The translations under genes and the position numbers were made by a program. From Climacium dendroides (Eukaryota; Streptophyta; Bryopsida; Hypnales; Climaciaceae), in assembly GCA_950106755.1 (NCBI GenBank), contig OX467086.1, positions 21,966,001-22,030,000 on the forward strand: a DNA stretch of 64,000 nucleotides. The letters run 5' to 3'. Numbering within the stretch: position 1 is the first letter of the stretch; every line of letters begins with the position of its first letter. The notes beneath the pieces are model-generated. The model worked only from the letters and a program-made list of their open reading frames with translations. It was not told the DNA's origin and did not search any database. Shown in pieces: positions 12,859 through 24,345 of this stretch.

Positions 12859-12877
12859 TGGTGCCGCTGCCAAGGAA
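12859..12877 (+). other. Probable retrotransposon primer-binding site
   Basis: TGGTGCCGCTGCCAAGGAA closely resembles the TGGCGCCGTTGCCGGGGAA word found just inside the 5' LTR of many plant Ty3/gypsy elements. It sits about 210 bp upstream of a gag-like frame with a zinc knuckle, the expected order. Some positions differ from the usual word, consistent with decay. Confidence 0.5.
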
Positions 12878-13085
12878 TGGTCCTGGCTAATAGTAGCTAA
12901 AATGTAAAATGGGGATAAAAATTATTTCAAGACCAATTAAAAATCAAATAAAATATGTACCTTCTAATAGAAACTAAAAATTCTTAGAATGACATAAATT
13001 TATTTTTAATAGTTTTTTTGAAAATCCTTTTATCTTGTTAAATAAAATTTTAAAAAAGGAAATAATTGTAAAATCATGATACAAT

Positions 13086-13445
13086 ATGGGACTTGGTGAG
13101 AAAATTATCGAAGAACTCATTGACGAAGTTTTATCTCAAATATTTCCAAAGAAAGAAATTTTTGAAAAATCTTCTATAACTTGTTATAATCGATCATTAT
13201 TACAAGAATTAAGGCCATCTAGCTCGAACGATAAAAGTTTGAACAATAGAAGTGCAAACGATAGAAGTTCAAACTTTAAAGAAACTAGGGCTTATACGCA
13301 TGAAAAAATAAGAGGTTTTAGAGAGGGCAGTTGTTGTCATTTTTGTGGAGAAATAGGTCATATTAAAAATACTTGTTTTAAGAAACAAGCTTTTGATAGC
13401 ACAAAAGCTATTTCTCCTACTATTCATACTCTTATTAATCAATAG
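13086..13445 (+). pseudogene. Gag-like fragment with CCHC zinc knuckle
   Basis: A 119-codon plus-strand frame. Its N-terminal part is Glu/Ile-rich, the middle is Ser/Asn-rich with repeated Ser-Asn-Asp-Lys/Arg-Ser units, and near residues 83-97 there is a clean Cys-x2-Cys-x4-His-x4-Cys knuckle, typical of the nucleocapsid part of retrotransposon and pararetrovirus gag proteins. It lies downstream of the primer-binding-site-like word at 12,859. The frame is short for a complete gag and no protease or polymerase follows intact, so it is a relic. A related, more damaged copy lies at about 7.9 kb. Confidence 0.55.
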
Positions 13446-14240
13446 TCCTCATACTTTATTCCCTGCCTTTGATTCAAATTTTTTAAATCAATTCATCAAT
13501 TAGGTCAATTGAGTTATTCGGAACTTTCTATAGACGAGTTGGTTAAAGTTCAGAACCATTATTAATACTTTGATTTATTTTCATCCTTTCCAACAAAAAT
13601 TTGGTGGGAATAATTTAAAATAATTATAAAAAATTTAAAAATTATAAAAAAATTATAAAAAAATTATTATTGAATCAAAATTTAATATTAACATATATGA
13701 ATCAAAATGAATTATCTATTCTCTTGGAAACCTTTGGAAACAATAAAAGACTATTATTCTTGCCCATGTTTGTTTATAATTTTTTATCGTCTTTATAAAA
13801 ATGCATATCATGGACAAGGTTTTCAATTAAGAGGGGATTACATTCAAGATAGGAAATTAAAACAAAGGATAGAGGAATTGCCCTTAGACATCAAATGAAT
13901 TGTTTTTCATAAAATTTGAAAAAAAATTTGAATCCAAGAAAAAATTTATAGTGAAACAAGAAAAGTACTTCTTGATTTTGCCTTATTATATTTAATTATT
14001 CAATTTATAAAATTAAAATTACAAGCTAATTGTAAAGTGCCCCAAGTCCATGCTTCTTGGACTGGCAAACAAATTTTAAATAGAATTTATACATTCACTT
14101 ATGGACCAATAAATCTAGTAGTGACTCCTCTTATTCCAGACTTTATGTGTAAAGACAAAGCAAATCCCTTAAGCTCATCTTGTAGCTTGATTATCCTAAG
14201 TAACTTTAACTATGTTTGTTTGTACCTATATAATTAGATA
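13446..14240 (+). pseudogene. Decayed element sequence shared with 8.0-8.8 kb
   Basis: Two short plus-strand frames (13707-13898 and 14037-14237) carry blocks that recur, diverged, at about 8330-8770. One contains Tyr-His-Gly-Gln-Gly-Phe. The other begins Lys-Val-Pro and contains Thr-Phe-Thr-Tyr-Gly-Pro and Thr-Pro-Leu-Ile-x-Asp-Phe. Conservation of blocks between two copies shows they were once coding. I do not recognise the protein. AT-rich spacers with (AAATTAT)-like runs lie between. Confidence 0.35.
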
Positions 14241-14364
14241 TCATAATGGTCATTATAATATTCAATTTAGACAAAAAATTCATAGATCATTATATTTTCA
14301 AAGTCATTGATTTCCTAATATATTTTATTATAAACTATCACACTTTATCTATCATTTTTTAGTT

Positions 14365-15000
14365 TTAGCTTCTTTTGTTTAATCTTTTTAGTCTACATAT
14401 TTTTGGATTGACATTTTTTCCATCTCTTTGACTTTTCATTAATAATTCTACTCTATTTAACAAACATCTTGCTATTTGCATAGGTGTTACAATAGAAGTG
14501 AATCCTTTTGCTATATTTGATTGTAAAGTCGTGTGAAAGTCAAATTTTCTATGCCAAATAATTTCAACAATTCCATCACATTGTCCAAAATAAACATAGA
14601 CTTTGTAACTCAAAACAATAAAATGCCCTCCATTACAACAAAATCTATCAATTACTTTTGCTAATTTTCTATTATGTTTGACTGTAGGTGCCCAAATTTC
14701 ATATAAGTATGAACTATGATCTCAATCCCGATGGATGGTATTGTAAAACTCATCAAATGTATAAGTAAGATTATTTGAGAATTTCACAATGTTTTGTTGT
14801 AGATTTGTAAACTCTATTTGGCCTAATAATGGAATATTCACTTGTAATGACTCACCAATTGTCTTCACATAAAGACATAGTGCTAGTTTCATAAATCTTG
14901 ATTCACGTAAATTTGCAATCCATTTTACTAGTTCCACTTGGTTTTTCTCACACTCGTTATAGCACTTCTCGAACTTTGAATACTATGTACACCCCATGAC
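14365..15000 (-). pseudogene. Unrecognised minus-strand frame with one internal stop
   Basis: On the minus strand a frame is open from about 14,937 down to 14,365 apart from a single TGA at 14,722. Together the two halves give about 190 codons with a globular-looking composition (Leu/Ile/Val alternating with Lys, Cys and Tyr). Less certain traces continue upstream to about 15,440. No domain is recognised. It lies convergent to the gag-like relic, so it is either a separate insertion or a gene of an unusual element. Confidence 0.3.
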
Positions 15001-15627
15001 ATATTGACTTGTAGTGTACCCTCCATTCATTCCACCTCTCCATTAACATGTGCCTTATTCTTCTGTATACAATGAGAGCCTCCCTTCCTCAATTTTGATA
15101 GTGACATTGTTAGCTTCTCCAAGTCTTTATATTCTTTTGAAGATTCAATGTCTTCAAATCTTGTAAATAAAAGAACTAATAGTCTAACACTATTTTTTCA
15201 TCTTCTATCTTGAATTGTTACTTTGTTTTTATATAATATCAAATAGTCCTATAGAAATTCTTCCATCATTGTTCCACCTAGAGTACTATCTTCAAAATTG
15301 CAAGGTTGTGGAATTACGTAACATTCATTTTCCTTAATTGGGTCTATTTTTTCTTTCATTTTCTTCAAAGTTCTATATTGTGTTATTGCATGAGCTTTTT
15401 ATTTCATACTACGTCACCTTTCCTTTTCTTTTTCATCATTATGAATTTTCTATAGTTTTATAAAACTAATGAAAGAAATTTAAAATCACTAGCAACAAAT
15501 AATTGTAAGCAAATCCAGTGTGATGAAGGCGACCAATATTTTCTATATTTTAGTCTTTCTAGCCTTTTTACAACAAGAAAGACTAAAATATAGACAAAGA
15601 CTTACACTTATGTCTAAGAAAAAATTT

Positions 15628-15681
15628 AACCTTTCACATCATAAAAGCAACCTTTCACATCATAAAAGCAACCTTTCACTT
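15628..15681. repeat. 21-bp tandem repeat, about 2.5 copies
   Basis: The unit CCTTTCACATCATAAAAGCAA occurs twice in a row, followed by a partial third copy ending in CCTTTCAC. Confidence 0.75.
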
Positions 15682-16010
15682 TATTGTTCATGTAGGATAG
15701 GGTCAACAAATTGATGCCAACTAGTTAATTAAAGTTTTCAAAGTAGATTTGGTACTTTAAAGTTTAGTTTTTATAAATTTAACATTATATTAAAAAAATC
15801 ATAATACTGACTAGGAGCTTCAAAAGCTATTTAGTGTGATGTACTTATAGATTAAAAGAAAAGCTCTTTATACAAGAGGGCTGGCAAGAGGTAAAAGTGT
15901 AAAACAACCAATGTAGAATATGAAAATGAGGATTAGTATAAGCTTAACCACTCATAGTTAAATCAAAAGCAAGAATTATATTTGAAGTAGAGTTTTAGAC
16001 CTCATTTAGG

Positions 16011-16308
16011 CATAGTAGAATAACTTTTTTTAAAGAACTTAGAACTAAGTTAATGTAAAAAATCAAGATAAATTTTATTTTCATAAATTCATTTGAGATT
16101 TTGAGCCCCCAATCAAAAGTTATGAACAAATTCTAGAGAGCGATTGGAAAGGATATTTTTTTTTATATTTTCAAACATTCTCTCTAAATTTTGTCTATAA
16201 CTTTTGGAGGGAGTTTCAAAATCACAAATGGATTTCTAGAAATGAACTTCAGCTTGATTTTACAACTTTTCTTAGTTAAAGGTTCTTTAAAAAAATTATC
16301 CTACTATG
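16011..16308. repeat. 298-bp hairpin (long inverted repeat)
   Basis: The left arm at 16,011-16,140 begins CATAGTAG(A/G)ATAA and ends AGAGAG. The right arm at 16,180-16,308 is its reverse complement with roughly one mismatch in five. The two arms flank a 39-nt T-rich loop. Weaker pairing may extend about 15 nt outside each arm. The structure fits a foldback or MITE element, or an inverted duplication able to yield a small-RNA precursor. No target duplication was recognised with confidence. Confidence 0.7.
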
Positions 16309-19300
16309 TCAAAAATCTCTAAAAAATGATTAAAATAATATATTAATATTTTATATACTTTTCAAAATTTTCCACTTTTTTGGGAGTTTTTTGGGAGTGA
16401 ACTATAAGATTTGTAAAAATTTGGAGTCATTTTTGAGTTAGTATTATTTCGCTCAATAAAATTTAAGATTTTGTAGAATTCTTACCAAAAAATTCTAAGA
16501 AAATTCTCATTCCATTCACCAAAAAATATTGAATTTAGAAATTTTTATATTTATTAATTTTGTATTTGTATTTCTATTAATTATCTAATTATATATTATT
16601 TATATTTTATCCATATTATCTATATTTATTTATATATATTAACTATATGTAAATATTTTCTTGCAATATACAAATATGAATTCAATTTTTTTCAATTTTT
16701 TAATATTGATATACTGATATTTTTGGGTATTTTTTTGAGGTGTGTCCATTGTGTAGAATTGCTTCTCAAGCTTTAGTACATACTTAAAGGTTATTATTAA
16801 ATCAAGCAAGGCTTATAATTTAAGTTTATTATTTATTATTTGGATTTTCTCCACCTTGAAGACTATAAGGTACGTGCATTGTAAGAAATTACTTCTAAAA
16901 CATCCCTACAAGCTTAAAGGTTATTAATTGAATTAAGGTTTATGATTCAATTTCTTATTTCTTATTTTTTTTTTGTCCACCCTTCAAAGACTATGAGTTG
17001 TGCATTGTGAGGAATTGCTTCTGAAGGATTTCCACAAATTTGAGGCGAGTTGAGGGTTATATTGGATCAAGGTATGATTTAGTTTTTAATTTTAATTTTA
17101 TTTGATATGAATTCATCATAATTGTGGTCAAGGATGAATTCATCTTAATTGATTGAAAATTTATTTAAATAAATTAAAGTAAATCAACATATAGATTTAA
17201 CAATAAAAAAATGAGTTTCTAGACCATATTAAGTTCTTTCTAAAAACAATTTTTACCTATATCTTTTTGTCCAAAAAAATTCTTTGAAATACATGAAAAT
17301 TTTGGTGGCATGAGAAATAATTTTGTATAAATAAAATTTAAATTTAAATAAACTATGTAACTTATGAAGGAAGAAACTCAACCTTAAGTTCATCTTGTAT
17401 CAAAATGCATTGAGAAGGATTTACCAATTTAGGTAGGATGAGAAATAATTTTGTAAATTTATTTTTAATTAAAGATAAAACCAATGATTTAGTCTATAAA
17501 CTCTATGGCCACATCTACGTGATTTAGTGGTTTGAATGACAATCAAGTAGTCCCATGCATGCATTGTACAGAAATAGAGGGATAATTCAGTCTTTGGTCA
17601 TGGGATCTTTTCAATTTCCATTGCCTCCATAGCCTTATTGATACTTGGACACGTCCCAAAGAGTGAGCTATTGACATGTATTTAGATGTTTTTTACTAGT
17701 GAGCTATTGTGACAAGCAATCCATCTCTATGATTTTAATTTAATATGATTCTAAATTGTTAAATTCTAAATTTCAAATTATGAAATGATTCACCTCTAAA
17801 GTTTTCAATACATTTGGAGGCCAAAAACTACTTCAAAATGTCTTGATCTTGAAAAAGGATGCTAAAATTTTCCTAGCAACACATTGGAGTTGAAATTTTG
17901 TTCCTAGACCTACTCATATGAAAAAAACTTAAACTATAAGTAATTCAAAATCATCATACAAACATATTGATAAAAGAAAATATCATTTAAATGACCTAAT
18001 GTGTTTGCAAAAAGGTTGTGAATTGTCAAAAAATTGCCAAGAGGTTATCTTGGGTTGAACCTCATTTTACTAAAATGTTTTTTAGAAATTTCAATAACAT
18101 CTTGGAATGAGATGAAATTTTAACCATACAAATTAGATTGATATACCCAACTTTTTCAATAATTTTTCATCTCTCTCATTGAAATAAAATCTTCAACATT
18201 TGAAATATGAAATTGACAAACATTAATATCAATTGAGAAGTTGATATAGTAATACATATAAACCTTCCAAAATGATTTTTTTCTTAGATATTCAATAGGT
18301 CCACCTCCTAAATAAAACTAGCTAGTCTTTCAAAAAAATGCTTCAATTATTTAAACAACCTAATTCTCCTATACTCCCACGTAACATATTTCCAAATGGG
18401 ATAATCAAAACTTTCTATATACATAAAACTACAATTATTGTGAAAGACATTTTTCTTATAATTTTTTCTTAATATATTGTACTGTGTAGACCAAAGTTGA
18501 TTCTTAAGCTTACTTCATTTTGGATTCTAGCTTTATAATACAAATCACATCTTACTCCATTTAATGGCAATGTTGGTATTTTAAATGTTGATCATATATC
18601 AAGTACTAGATTCTATAAAAAAAAAATGGGTTATCATGACGAAAATTTGTAAATGATGGAGACAACAATAGAAGAGTAGAAGATTCTAATTGTAATATAT
18701 TGTGTTGTGTACCCTCCTACTCACTTACTTGTATATTGCAAAGACTTCAATATATTGATAGACCTTAGACCCTTCTTCATATACACATGATCAATTTTTT
18801 TTCCTTATGAGCCCTTCTTCACAACAACGTGGTACTCACTTATTTGTTTGAGGTGATAAATTGCTATGAAAATCAGCAAATGTAAATGTGTCCCACATAG
18901 TATAAGTCAACTCCCACCAATCTAAAGATCCTAGGTATGTTAATATCATGTTGATGGTGTTGTATAGAGAGATGTTTGCCTTAAAAAATCACAAGGATTC
19001 TCGCTGTGACCAAGAATGATTCAAAACAAAAGTAGACGTTTTTATGTAAATATTTAGTCTTGAATGTTGAATCTTCTATACTATTGTGGAATTACTCTCC
19101 ATTGGTCTACTTTGTTTTGATTCTAATTTTCTCATGGGTCAAAGTAGGGATAAAAAATCATAAGATATGGGATAGATAGAACTGACAACATACTAAGAAA
19201 TATTGTTAGTGAATTTGGCTCCTAAACTTTTAAATGCACAATTTGTTGGTCATCAATCCAACCTCATTGTGAGAACATGGCAAGTCTCAATCATATCGGT

Positions 19301-19440
19301 GAAAAAACCCACTTTGTCATCACGACACAAAATGAGGTTAAACAATGGTTTAATCTATACCACCCGCAACAACAAAAATTTACAATGAAAAAAAAATCAC
19401 AAGCCATACAACACAAATCTTCAATGTCTCCTTTAATTTC
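16309..19440. other. AT-rich intergenic DNA, no gene seen
   Basis: Very AT-rich with no open frame long or distinctive enough to support. Between about 16,740 and 17,080 a diverged block with TGTG(C/T)ATTGT, (G/A)AATTGCTTCT and AAAGGTTATTA recurs about three times (period near 130 bp), suggesting an old tandem duplication. Confidence 0.4.
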
Positions 19441-19545
19441 TTCAACTCCAAATTCTTCAACTCCAAATTCTCTAATTCCAAATTCTCCAACTCCAAATAT
19501 TCTAAATTCTCCAACTCCAACTTCAATTCTTTTGCTCAACTTCAA
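19438..19545. repeat. 15-bp minisatellite (TCTTCAACTCCAAAT)
   Basis: About six imperfect copies of a 15-bp unit, with one shortened copy. Read on the minus strand it gives a repeated Glu-Phe-Gly-Val/Ile pattern, but this is a property of the repeat and not evidence for a protein. Confidence 0.75.
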
Positions 19546-19599
19546 TTTTGTGCCACAACTTCTTCAATAGTCTAAATGAAATGAGTGAAAGCTTTTTCA

Positions 19600-20060
19600 A
19601 AAGTATAAAATTTTCTATTCCTCCTCTAAATCTTAGCTCATTCTAACACTCTATTAAATTTTATAGCCTCCCAAAATTTTGTCCCTTAAAAATCAAAGGC
19701 AGAAGACTCTTTTTCACTTTGACATACACAACTCACTCATAAGAACTCCAAATAGGACAAATAATAGCTTCATAAAAAGCTAACAATATTTCCTACATTA
19801 TCTTAAGTTTTCATTGCAAACAAATGACTTGTTCGTCTTCTATGGCCGGTCAAAACCTTTGTCCCTTCACATAAGAGACAACAAACCCTCTTCCACTCAA
19901 ACTTGTATAAATTATAAATGCCAACTTCAAATCAAATAAGTGAAGACTTTTTAAAACAACACGCAATGATGCACAACTTCTCAAATTTTTATTACCAGAT
20001 TCTTCATACAACATAAGATCTCCTTTTTCCAACATTCCGTTTTCAATTTTTTTTCAATAT
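19600..20060. repeat. Diverged relatives of the 23.7-24.3 kb tandem repeat
   Basis: This block shares word order with the 179-bp repeat further right: AACTCCAAAT, then a GATAGCTT-like word, AAAAAGCTAACAA, and a GGTCAAAxCCTTT(G)TCCCTT word. It is about two diverged units. The similarity was judged by eye. Confidence 0.35.
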
Positions 20061-20842
20061 CCCAAACTTCACACACTACCAAACCTTTGGGAAAACTTCC
20101 CAAAGGATTTCTTAGATACTAAAGGCCACACGAACCAGCCTATACCTCTCCTTTACATGGATAGGACTTCAAACCTGAACCAAATGTTTTTTTTTTCTCC
20201 TAACTATTTTGCAAAACTCAAACAAAAAAGGTAAAATAATCACTACCTTCCTACTAGGTAACAAAACTAAATCAACACAAATATTTGTGAAATTTTAATA
20301 TGACTAAAATAAATAAACATAATCAATATGAACAAAGACTAAAATGCCTAATAAAAAAAATAGTTAATAGAAGTAATAAAACCAATTGATAGCTAGATTT
20401 AGTCGCCAAGTAGTAGATTTGATTGACTAGTTTGAAATATCAGTGGTTAACTCTCAGGTTAATTAACTAGTCCAGGTTTTGATTCTTATCAAGTTTGTTG
20501 ATTGGTCTGGATAATCTACGGCTTGGCATTGCTAGTGAGGCATGAATAAGCAATTATGTTGTAATAAGATGTAGGGCACCTCAAGCTCCTACATTGATTT
20601 CTAAATTGTGGTTCTCAACACAACTCCACTTTTTTCCCTATTTGCTTGGTCGTTTGACTTTTTGCCCACCATCTGCTTATTTGAATTCAAATCAAATTTA
20701 TATAAATATATATTTTTGCATGATGCAACATTTTGCATCATTGACAACAACTCAATGAGATGCTTGTGCTCTTATTTTCTAATTTATATATTCTCTCAAT
20801 GTAGCATTCCAAAAAGACAAAATCTAATGGATACTTCCTAAT

Positions 20843-21310
20843 TTGGTCCAAACTAATTCTTTTACAATAGATATTGGACATTTAGCACAAGAATTTGGCA
20901 TGGCTTTCTCTGATGTTAATAATCCTTGTAAAAGTCAAGGAGATTGCACTACTAGCACTATAACTGTACCTTCAAAGTATTGCCCATTAATTGAAAGGGG
21001 GAGGCCCCTTGCTAATCAAATTCCACATTCTCAATTCCTTTCAAAGTACAAGACCAGCAATACCAACTTTGATCTCTAGCTCAATAGAAGCATCTATCCA
21101 CAAAACCTTGTGACCGATGTTGTGCTTGCCTTTCATGATATGCAATCTCTTGTTTGCTATGTTGGTGACATCAAAGGTAGTTTACTTAGGTACACAAAGG
21201 CACTGCGGAGCGTAAACAAAAACAGTTTGTATTGCACTGAATTGGCAAATTTACTATGCCACACTGAGAATTCAAGGCATATAGTTATTTTAGAACTTAT
21301 CCACAAATGA
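20843..21310 (+). pseudogene. Unrecognised plus-strand frame with one internal stop
   Basis: A single reading frame is open from 20,843 to 21,310 apart from a TAG at 21,077-21,079, about 155 codons in total. Codon composition is less AT-biased than the surroundings, and the product has several Cys residues and no low complexity. No domain is recognised. It may be a fragment of an old transposable-element protein. Confidence 0.25.
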
Positions 21311-22950
21311 GATGCTCTCATTGCCCCCAACCACTTTTTGCACCAATGTTATGAATTACGTGTTGCAAAAATCTAGACATAAGTCCACAATGTAAGTTTA
21401 TAACACAAGGAAAACATGTGGAGGCTTTAGGTTGATGTTGTCGGCACAAACAATACCACATCGACCAAGTTGCACAGAAGTGGAATCATTGGTGAGGTGA
21501 GGTGTGGTGCAAAAAAAATAGATTGGCTTCACTCAAATTAGAAATTTGTCATTGTTGACTTCAATCTTGAACTGCTAACAATAAAAAAAAATGATTTGGC
21601 ATGGTACAGACTTCAATGTGATAGAATCTTACAATCCCTATTCTACACAATTTCTTTTCATAAGAAGAAAGATCTTTGTAACTTGTCAAAAACAAGTGGC
21701 CATGCAAGGTGCTAGAGGGTTGTGATTTGGTGAGGATTATTCAAATTTTGCAACTAGAAATGACACTATAATATGGTTATGGTTGCCTTAATTTTTCCTT
21801 CTTGCATTTAGGGGCATCTTTCAAATATAATAGATTAATAATAATTTTTTCCTATTTGTAGCAAAATGGTTCAATTAGCTATAGTTAATGTTGTCCATAA
21901 TGCCAATTCCAAGTGAGGAACATAGAAACATTTGTAAGTCTCTCCAACCAAACAACCTAGAATAGAAGCAAAATTTGCATCCATTTTATTGCATGGGGAG
22001 GCAATTGCGTTAATGGAGAACCCTAAGTTTAAGAAGGTAGCTTGTGAGATTACTAATGGTCAAAATGGATAAGCCTTGGTATAAACTTGGAGGTATGGAT
22101 TAGTCCAAGATATCCCACATGGGATACATTACATTGTTCAAGATAGTGAAGGAAGACTAGCAATTTGTAGACAAAAATCTAAACTTGAAATCAATGCCAA
22201 ATCCATTTAGATGAATCAAAGACCAATTATTGGCTTCACTACTATTCCAATTCATATGTGAATTTTTGTTAATCCTAGCATATTGTATCCTAGCAATCCA
22301 CGTCTCAAAGGGCTCAATTCCTTCTCAAGTTTCTCCTCTACAAATAGAGATGAATGGCAATCTAAAGAACTATATTCAAAATTACTATCACATCAACAAC
22401 TTTTGCACTATAAGAAATCCACATTTTTCCTTACGTTTGACCACTAACATATGGTGTCTAACAAAGTATAAAGACATCAAAGGGCAGTTGGTCCAAAAGG
22501 TAGATTTTTATAAATGTTGTAAAGAACATTGACAAGCTACTATAAAAAACCAAGTTGATGTTATTATTGATGTTGACTTTTTATTTGACATAATTGAAGA
22601 CATCATGATGCTATTTGGATTGTTCAAAAAAACATAGATTGTGATGTTAGCAAACAGATCCATATCTAATGTGAATAAATTAGTGAAAATTATTGTAGTT
22701 TAAGGTAAAAGACTAACCAAATGTAAAATTTTTAGAAGAAGGGTAACCACATGGTATACTTTATAGAAAAAAGGAAATGGATTGATGTACATTATGGATG
22801 AAAGAGAAGGTCTTTATACTAGTGAGGTAGTAGGAAGTGAAACAACCTATATGGGATACGTAAAGTAAGAATTCTATTCAATATAAAATGTCTAAAATAA
22901 GACTTCTATATTAAAAACAATGAGAAAATGTCTGAAACAACATCCACATG
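21311..22950. other. No supportable gene
   Basis: The sequence is of mixed composition with short frames, including a 100-codon frame at 22,230-22,532 with a hydrophobic start. None has a recognisable motif, and stops are frequent on both sides. Possibly decayed element DNA continuing from the preceding frame. Confidence 0.3.
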
Positions 22951-23403
22951 TTTTGTATTCATTAGGAAAAAAATTAACCCTTACAAAGACTATGAATCTA
23001 CGGACAGAGGGAACAATAGTCCGGGAAAAAAATTCATTTTTTTTTGCCAACAAACTAAAAGGCCTAATTAGGTCCAAAAAGTTCATTTATATAATTTTTA
23101 AAATATTTTAATAATTAAATAAATACAAAATTACAAAAAAAATTGAATTTGATGTGGCAATAGTGCGACCACATCAGACTACTATTTTTGAATTTTTGAA
23201 TTTTTATTTTTATAATATTTAATTATTAGTTGGATTTATAAATTTTTATTATTTTAAAAAATTATTATTTTTTAAATGTGGCCACTATGCATCATTGATG
23301 ATGAATAGTAGCCATTGTCCCTCAAAGGAATTGTGTTTCCATTGAAAGGAACTTTCACTATGAAGTAGTCCCTTTGAGGCGCTCATTTTTCCCTAATACA
23401 AAT
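22951..23403. mobile_element. Foldback or MITE-like element
   Basis: The left end (TTTTGTATTCATTAGGAAAAA and the following AAAGAC, then GAGGGAACAAT) is matched in inverse orientation at the right end (read on the minus strand: TTTGTATTAGGGAAAAATG, AAAGGGAC, GAGGGACAAT). The element is about 450 bp with an AT-rich centre. Arms are diverged, and I could not define a clean target duplication. Confidence 0.4.
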
Positions 23404-23694
23404 TCCCGTTGTTGGGTAGAGAGGCCTTGCCTTGAGAAAACGCGGGGAATCTAGCTACAACTAGATTTGGCTCAGAAAATGAAGGACTACGAGGTCAAAT
23501 ACACCTACAAATTCACATATATACACATAAACCTTCAAAGAGTGTCAAGTAAACCAAATAAAATACCACGTGATCAAATACTCTATGATGTGCCATATAA
23601 AACAAAAAGATGTCACTTGTTTGTATAAAAGCAGTAAAAGTTGCACATAAACATTTTAAACTCCCTTTGAAGAAGCACCCAATACTAAAATGGG

Positions 23695-24345
23695 TGCCAA
23701 AATCACTCTAAGACTTCAAATTGAGAGTGCAATAGCTCTTTGAAAAATTAAGAAGAGTATCTACAAACCCTCCAAATATCAATTCAAAAGCTCATAGTGT
23801 TCGACTTTTATAGTCTCTCAAAGTACACCCTCTTCAACTAAATGGCGACTCATCACTATTTTGCTTGTAAGCTCATAACTTTCACGTACTAACTCCAATC
23901 TGATCTTGTGATATCTCTATAGAAATTTAACACAATTATATAAGATATCTCTAAAACTCACTTCAAAATATGATATAGTCCAACTTTTATAGTCGGTCAA
24001 AGTCCTTTCACTTTAAATCAAAGGCAACTCCTCACCACTTCACTTTTACACTCATAACTTTTGCATACTAACTTCAAACAAAGAGAGTGATAGCTTTTTG
24101 GAAAGCTAACAACTCAATCTATAAACATATCAAATCTCAAAAGTAAATATCACTCTATCAAGAAATTATGAGCCCTCAAAGTTTATGTCCTCCATACACT
24201 ATGACAATCATCCCTCTCTCACTCCCTCAAGCATAACTTTCACATAGAAACTCCAAATTGAACAAGTGATAAAGTTTTAGAATAAAAAAAACATGATGAA
24301 CAACCTCCCAAAATTTCATTACAATTCTTTTCATGTACAATGTCC
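23695..24345. repeat. 179-bp tandem repeat, about 3.5 copies
   Basis: The word CATAACTT followed by a (C/G)(A/G)TA block and AACT(C/T)CAA starts at 23,874, 24,053 and 24,232, a constant 179-bp spacing. Between these anchors the order is also conserved: GATAGCTTTTTGGAAAGCTAAC-like block, then CAACTTTTATAGTC, CAAAGT and a C/T-rich segment. The unit length is close to a nucleosomal repeat, as in many plant satellites, but only a few diverged copies are present. Confidence 0.55.

Noticed and set aside
19291..19545. Minus-strand frame with repeated Glu-Phe-Gly-Val
   Set aside because: The pattern is simply the translation of a 15-bp minisatellite.
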